NCBI GenBank assembly: GCA_028023455.1
Contig: JAQFVV010006215.1
Coordinates: forward strand, 3,827,230-3,891,229
DNA length: 64,000 nt
Reading direction: 5' to 3'
From: Epiperipatus broadwayi
Taxonomy: Eukaryota > Onychophora > Udeonychophora > Euonychophora > Peripatidae
The translations under genes and the position numbers were made by a program. The notes below the pieces were generated by a model. That model was not told the origin of the DNA, did not search any database, and saw only the letters and a list, made by a program, of their open reading frames with translations. This document shows, piece by piece, positions 58,890-64,000 of the stretch. Position 1 is the first letter of the stretch; every line of letters begins with the position of its first letter.

Positions 58890-59290
58890 GTTCTTAACTG
58901 TTATTAAAACAGGCAAAACACTCTATATGTAGTGCCACTCAGGGCAAGCCAGAGTAATCAATGGATGCCAGAGGGCTTGTGCATAAAATTCCTATCTAGT
59001 GCCTACTTATCCAATCCCAGACTAGTTCTGGCTTGTGGCCTTCATCACTGTAGTTAAGTAAAAATAAAAGATGGCTATTGGAGGGTTGCATTAGATCTTA
59101 AGATCTAGTTTGCAGTGCTCTCAGATCCAAGGCTCCTTACTGATGAAGGCCAAAAGCCAGAAACTAGTCTGGGTATATTGGATGAGGCACCAGATGGGGA
59201 TTTTATGCACAAGCCTTCTGGCATGCATTGATTACTCTGGCTTGCACTGAGTTGCAATAGGTATAGAGTGTTTTGCCTGTTTTAATTAAT
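58890..59290. repeat. Family C hammerhead palindrome
   Basis: Left end AACAGGCAAAACACTC, right end GAGTGTTTTGCCTGTTTT; arms pair through CAGAGTAATCAATGGATGCC / GGCATGCATTGATTACTCTG. The left arm hammerhead is truncated (CTTCATCACTG directly followed by TAGTTAAG); the right arm is complete. Confidence 0.8.
59134..59175 (+). ncRNA. Hammerhead ribozyme C8, complete core
   Basis: TCCTTA, CTGATGA (59140-59146), A, stem II GGC/GCC with CAAAA loop, A, GAAA (59160-59163), ACTAGT, C17 at 59169, TGGGTA. Stem I has four pairs (two U-G) before a mismatch. Cleavage is predicted after 59169. Confidence 0.72.
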
Positions 59291-59362
59291 TATTCTATAA
59301 GTAAATATGATGGTACAAATGCTTAATGTTTACATATATAATATACATGCAAAAAAATATAC

Positions 59363-59538
59363 CTTGGATAGGAAATATTCCAACCATAAGGTAAATTATC
59401 ATGATCTTCAAATATTAATCTTGCAACTTCCTTTACATCATTAAAAGGTTTTCCTCGATAATTTCTTTTAATAATTTTTGGATGAGATAATTGAATATTT
59501 TCTGTTGATACACTTGTTAAACAATAGATGTATAATAT
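59363..59538 (-). CDS. Spatzle-like gene, exon encoding signal-peptide end and propeptide
   Basis: Most upstream exon I can support of a secreted, cysteine-rich ligand gene on the minus strand. The 176-nt exon follows a pyrimidine-rich acceptor (...TTTTATTAG) and ends at a GTATAT donor. Only one of three frames is open: 58 codons plus 2 nt. It begins with a hydrophobic run (ILYIYCLTSVSTEN) that looks like the end of a signal peptide, followed by a polar propeptide ending near NLPYGWNISYP. The leftover AG joins in phase to the T that starts the next exon (giving Ser). No initiator Met is present, so a 5' exon must lie to the right. The link to the family comes from the downstream exons; this stretch alone is not diagnostic. 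Confidence 0.6.
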
Positions 59539-59651
59539 CTAATAAAACAAAGGCAATTAAAAATGTTGATCTTAAAATTTTTGTACAAAAGACAAACATT
59601 TATCAAGTTAGAGAATTTATATTATATCTAAATTATTATTTTATATCTTCA

Positions 59652-62017
59652 ATGTAATAACTGAAACACAGGCTTATTATATACCTGTGTCTATATATGT
59701 AATATAGGGTATATGAGCACAGACTTTCAAATGACCCACCACTCTCCACTCTATCTAATAACACCGATACACTCCAGCACATATATGCTGAAAAGATAAA
59801 TAATCACCAATATACATATTTCATGCTAACCCAGCAATCATCAGTTGGTCCAGATTATCATCTCCCACACATATATACTATAAGTGCTCAGATATATATT
59901 AAGATAGACAATCTTCATACTTTAATGGACAGGCTCCAATCTACTACACATTCCGACTCTTCAACTGTCCATCCAATTGAAAATCTGAAGATGGAATGCT
60001 CAAAGGCCACCATGAGGCCGAGATTCTTGTCACACCCATGTTGACCTAAGGTCAATCTGAACCCCACATGTACAGAACATAATCCATTTAATACATATGC
60101 AAGGATGGGCAGACATCTCTACAATGTAATAACTGAAACACAGGCTTATTATATACCTGTGTCTATATATGTAATATAGGGTATATGAGCACAGACTTTC
60201 AAATGACCCTCCACTCTATCTAATAACACTGATACACTCAAGCACATATATGCTGAAAAGATAAATAATCACCAATATACATATTTCATGCTAACCCAGC
60301 AATCATCAGTTGGTCCAGATTATCATCTCCCATACATATATACTATAAGTGCTCAGATATATATTAAGATAGACAATCTTCATACTTTAATGGACAGGCT
60401 CCAATCTACTACACACTCCGACTCTTCAACTGTCCATCCAATTGAAAATCTGAAGATGGAATGCTCGAAGGCCACCCTGAGGCCGAGATTCTTGTCACAC
60501 CCATGTTGACCTAAGGTCAATCTGAACCCCACATGTACAGGACCTAATCCATTTAATAAATATGCAAAAATGGGCAGACATCTCTACAATGTAATAACTG
60601 AAACACAGGCTTATTATATACCTGTGTCTATATATATGTAATATAGGGTATATGAGCACAGACTTTCAAATCACCCACCACTCTCCACTCTATCTAATAA
60701 CACCGATACACTCAAGCACATATATGCTGAAAAGATAAATAATCACCAATATACATATTTCATGCTAACCCAGCAATCATCAGTTGGTCCAGATTATCAT
60801 CTCCCACACATATATAGTATAAGTTGAAGAGTCGGAGTGTGTAGTAGATTGGAGCCTGTTCATTAAAGTATGAAGATTGTCTATCTTAATATATATCTGA
60901 GCACTTATAGTATATATGTGTGGGAGATGATAATCTGGACCAACTGATGATTGCTGGGTTAGCATGAAATATGTATATTGGTGATTATTTATCTTTTCAG
61001 CATATATGTGCTTGAGTGTATCGGTGTTATTAGATAGAGTGGTGGGTCATTTGAAAGTCTGTGCTCATATACCCTATATTACATATATAAACACAGGTAT
61101 ATAATAAGCCTGTGTTTCAGTTATTACATTGTAGAGATGTCTGCCCATCCTTGCATATGTATTAAATGGATTATGTCCTGTACATGTGGGGTTCAGATTG
61201 ACCTTAGGTCAACATGGGTGTGACAAGAATCTCGACCTCAGGGTGGCCTTCGAGCATTACATCTTCAGATTTTCAATTGGATGGACAGTTGAAGAGTCGG
61301 AGTGTGTAGTAGATTGGAGCCTGTCCATTAAAGTATGAAGATTGTCTATCTTAATATATATCTGAGCACTTATAGTATATATGTGTGGAAGATGATAATC
61401 TGGACCAACTGATGATTGCTGGGTTAGCATGAAATATGTATATTGGTGATCATTTATCTTTTCAGCATATATTGCTTGAGTGTATCGGTGTTATTAGATA
61501 GAGTGGAGAGTGGTGGGTCATTTGAAAGTCTGTGCTCATATACCCTATATTACATATATAGACACAGGTATATAATAAGCCTGTGATTCAGTTATTACAT
61601 TGTAGAGATGTCTGCCCATCCTTGCATATGTATTAAATGGATTATGTCCTGTACATGTGGGGTTCAGATTGACCTTAGGTCAACATGGGTGTGACAAGAA
61701 TCTCGGCCTCAGGGTGGCCGAGCATTCCATCTTCAGATTTTCAATTGGATGGACAGTTGAAGAGTCGGAGTGTGTAGTAGATTGGAGCCTGTCCATTAAA
61801 GTATGAAGATTGTCTATCTTAATATATATCTGAGCACTTATAGTATATATGTGTGGGAGATGATAATCTGGACCAACTGATGATTGCTGGGTTAGCATGA
61901 AATATGTATATTGGTGATTATTTATCTTTTCAGCATATATGTGCTTGAGTGTATCGGTGTTATTAGATAGAGTGGAGAGTGGTGGGTCATTTGAAAGTCT
62001 GTGCTCATATACCCTAT
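59652..62017. repeat. Inverted tandem array of 465-bp units (family F)
   Basis: About 2.5 units on the plus strand (starts near 59652, 60118, 60587) meet about 2.5 units on the minus strand near 60820. Landmark AACTGAAACACAGGCTTATT starts each plus unit. Identity between units is about 97 percent. The whole array is flanked by the 14-bp direct repeat ATTTTATATCTTCA (59638-59651 and 62018-62031), as if inserted in one event. A 73-codon frame beginning MLTQQSSVGPDYHLPHIYTI is open in the units at 59823-60044 and 60288-60509 (plus) and, slightly altered, at 61680-61898 and 60780-60965 (minus). No protein family is recognised and codon preservation may just reflect recent amplification. Confidence 0.88.
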
Positions 62018-62031
62018 ATTTTATATCTTCA

Positions 62032-62397
62032 TAATAGATATTTTGACATTTTCGCTAGTATTTTAAACTAATTAAATGTTGAATTTCATTTTATTCTTAA
62101 TTTGGACCTTATACTTGTTACCATTATTTAAAAATAATATTTTAATAATTAATGCTAGAAAAGATTATGTTAATTGACAAGAGATCATAAACTTCCACAC
62201 GCAATCACTAATACCCATCATTTAGTTGTATACTATAGCGCAAAAATTCCAATCTGTCCAACTTTTGTCACATTAAAACATATTAACAGATGAAATATAT
62301 ATATACGACAAAAAAGTAAACTCATAATCTATCGAAATAAAAGGCAACTCATTGACATAGAACTTAATTTAATATCATCTAATCGATTTCGATATGA
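62032..62397. other. AT-rich DNA without recognised feature
   Basis: Nothing assignable. Confidence 0.35.
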
Positions 62398-62830
62398 ATT
62401 TTCTCAAGAAGCCATTTTTAAAATTTATCATGTGATAACGAATATTCTTCAGCATTATACACTGTCCTAGTGGTCATCACCAAAAATAAACTCGTGAAAA
62501 AAACAAAAAAATACGTTTTTTGCTCCTTCCTTTTTTTTTAAAATTTATACATATATACACGTCCATTATACACACTCTTGTGCATTCATTTGTTTTTGAT
62601 TTTCTTTTACATATTAACTTCCTCATGATGACATTTAAAAATTTATCATGTGACAATCAATGTTTTACAGCTTTGAACACTCTATAGAGATCATCACCAG
62701 AAATAAACTCATAAAAAAACCCAAACAAAATTTTTTTCTTCTCTTATTTTAAATTTACACACACACACCTATATATATCCATTATACATGCTCTTGTTCA
62801 TTCATATCCTTTCTACCTTAACTACTATCT
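62398..62830 (-). repeat. Tandem 3' repeats of a Penelope-like element
   Basis: Two direct units of about 230 bp share TTTAAAATTTATCATGTGA, GGTCATCACCAAAAATAAAC / GATCATCACCAGAAATAAAC and TCCATTATACA. They follow the GIY-YIG remnant in its 3' direction, like the pseudo-LTR repeats of these elements. On the minus strand CTGGTGATGATCTCTATAGA and CAAAGC recall a hammerhead core with lost key bases. Confidence 0.5.
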
Positions 62831-62923
62831 ATCACCAAATAAACAATTAATTTGTCTTATACTATCAATATTTATATAAATATACATACATATACATAAT
62901 TATATATTACAATTTCCAATTAC

Positions 62924-63240
62924 CTAATACTGATCATTTCCCTGCAATTTTATACACCCATTAACCATATTAATACATTTATCTATGTTTTCTTGTATAT
63001 ATAATGTTTCATAATATTTTCTTCCTCTAAAATTTTTACTATACCTTTATTACATTTATAATTTCCACACAATTTATTATATGTCCTGTTTCTAAGTAAT
63101 GATTATACAGTCCAAACTTAATATCTTTTTTTTCTTACTCTATTATGCTCTTTAGTTCTTTCAATCACAGTTTTCCTTAGTTGCCTTACATATAATATTG
63201 CATTTGTTACATATTATATAAATATTTTTCTATTCTATTA
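62924..63240 (-). pseudogene. Degenerate Penelope-like GIY-YIG endonuclease
   Basis: Read on the minus strand: ILYVRQLRKTVIERTKEHNR (63210-63150; family pattern YVGQT-x-R-x-L-x-x-R-x-x-EH), a frameshift, DIKFGLYNHYLETGHIINCV (63130-63070; family pattern F-x-LxNHxxETGH), another frameshift, VKILEEENIMKH, and finally NIDKCINMVNG to a stop at 62924-62926. The order matches the whole GIY-YIG domain. Two frameshifts make it dead. Confidence 0.65.
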
Positions 63241-64000
63241 TTAATACATTTTTGCATTGCATAACCATTTTCTTAAATATTTACTATTCTTTCATTCTAT
63301 ATTTACTTCATCATTTAAATTATATTTATTCAATATCATATATACTTCTGCTGACTATACAATTGAAATCCACTTTTTAACTTTATAGAGCAATAGAAAG
63401 TAAAGATATTAATATTTTCCATTGCCAAATGAATAATTTCTGGAGTGATTTCATGGCAAAGTCTTATAAATATATCATTGCCATTTCGTTAAAATCAATC
63501 GTTTCCTAATAAACATGTTAACGTTTTTAACAATGAAGCCAAAAATTTTGAGAGTCATGTTGTGATAAAAATAACAAAGAAATAGAAAAGAAAAAATGAA
63601 TTTAAACTTAAATTGGTATCACTGTTGTAATAATAAAAAATTAAAAAGCTAAGTAGAGATGGGCTGAAAAGAAGATAATTTTGAACTGGAAAAGTATTGG
63701 CTGAATAATAAATATCACCATAGAAAACTTATTTGGACATAAAATGATGAAGATTGCAGTAAGCATTGTGTAAAAAATAAGTATGCAAAAGATCGATTTT
63801 ATAAATTTAGTATTACAAAAATTTCTATTTTCAAATTGCCGAATAATTTTTATTTTGTTAGATGAAAACTTTCTAAAAAAGAGGCTAATTTGCTAAGTAA
63901 AATAGTTCATAAACGGTATCTGAATAAATATATTACAGTAGTAAGTTGTTTGATGTTAATCAAACATTTAAAATTTTATGAATCTTAGTTGCCTCTGACC
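63241..64000. other. Unassigned right end
   Basis: Might contain upstream parts of the Penelope-like element, but I could not recognise reverse transcriptase motifs. The missing first exon of the Spatzle-like gene was looked for here and not found. Confidence 0.3.

Noticed and set aside
60780-60965. 61-codon ORF at the array centre as a distinct gene
   Set aside because: It is the array frame read from a minus unit and running across the inversion point.
1-64000. CRISPR arrays, rRNA genes, bacterial promoters or operons
   Set aside because: None seen; tandem repeats here are long-period eukaryotic transposon repeats, and coding DNA is spliced or transposon-derived.

Overview
This window is roughly three-quarters A+T and looks like intron and intergenic DNA of an invertebrate animal. 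The evidence is spliced, intron-rich coding DNA on the minus strand and a transposon community of RTE, Penelope, Ty3/gypsy, hAT, mariner-type and tRNA-SINE elements. No bacterial operons, rRNA or CRISPR were seen. The one host gene I can support is spread over about 36 kb of the minus strand. Four phase-compatible exons (59363-59538, 51371-51487, 40186-40308, 22964-23150) encode about 200 residues: the end of a signal peptide, a propeptide, a dibasic RKKR cleavage site, and an 8-cysteine C-terminal domain that reads like a Spatzle/Trunk-type cystine-knot ligand. The first exon, with the start codon, was not found and may lie to the right of the window. A Spatzle-like ligand suggests a protostome, but the species cannot be named.

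Almost everything else is repeats, most of it inside that gene's introns. Left part (1-23 kb): a palindromic repeat with hammerhead ribozymes (1.47-2.72 kb), a 2.7-kb gypsy-type LTR element with gag but no recognisable pol (3336-6019), a dead RTE fragment (7.1-7.9 kb), a second ribozyme palindrome (10.9-11.3 kb), an unassigned coding-like island (14.2-14.6 kb), a GC-richer repeat island (17.5-18.5 kb), a ribozyme quadruplet (20.4-21.4 kb), and SINE and LINE scraps (22.1-22.3 kb). Middle (23-46 kb): a 7.3-kb gypsy relic with very long LTRs (23495-30812), an internally deleted gypsy element with 5-bp target duplications (32974-36184), small hairpin elements and a hAT MITE with perfect 8-bp duplications (37404-37766), more ribozyme palindromes (39-41 kb), and a nearly full-length RTE LINE with an intact 985-codon ORF (41406-44363), apparently nested inside a mariner-type MITE. 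Right part (46-64 kb): Penelope-like GIY-YIG remnants arranged as palindromes (47.2-47.75 and 50.3-50.75 kb) with a hammerhead core nearby (49.8 kb), a fresh tRNA SINE (51.9 kb), LINE fragments, two more ribozyme repeats (56.7-59.3 kb), a 2.4-kb inverted array of about 465-bp units (59.65-62.02 kb), and another Penelope remnant (62.4-63.3 kb).

The most interesting signal is a set of repeat families (A at 1.6-2.6 kb, B at 20.4-21.3 kb, C at 11, 39, 57 and 59 kb, D at 40.9 kb) whose best copies carry a complete minimal type-I hammerhead: CUGANGA, stem II, GAAA, a tiny palindromic stem III, and GUC at the cleavage site. Stems differ between families by compensating changes. Same-strand copies are 370-445 bp apart, the layout expected of animal retrozymes, which are non-autonomous circRNA-type retroelements thought to be moved by Penelope-like enzymes. 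Here they also occur as head-to-head inverted units. All calls come from reading the sequence by eye; no alignment or search was run.
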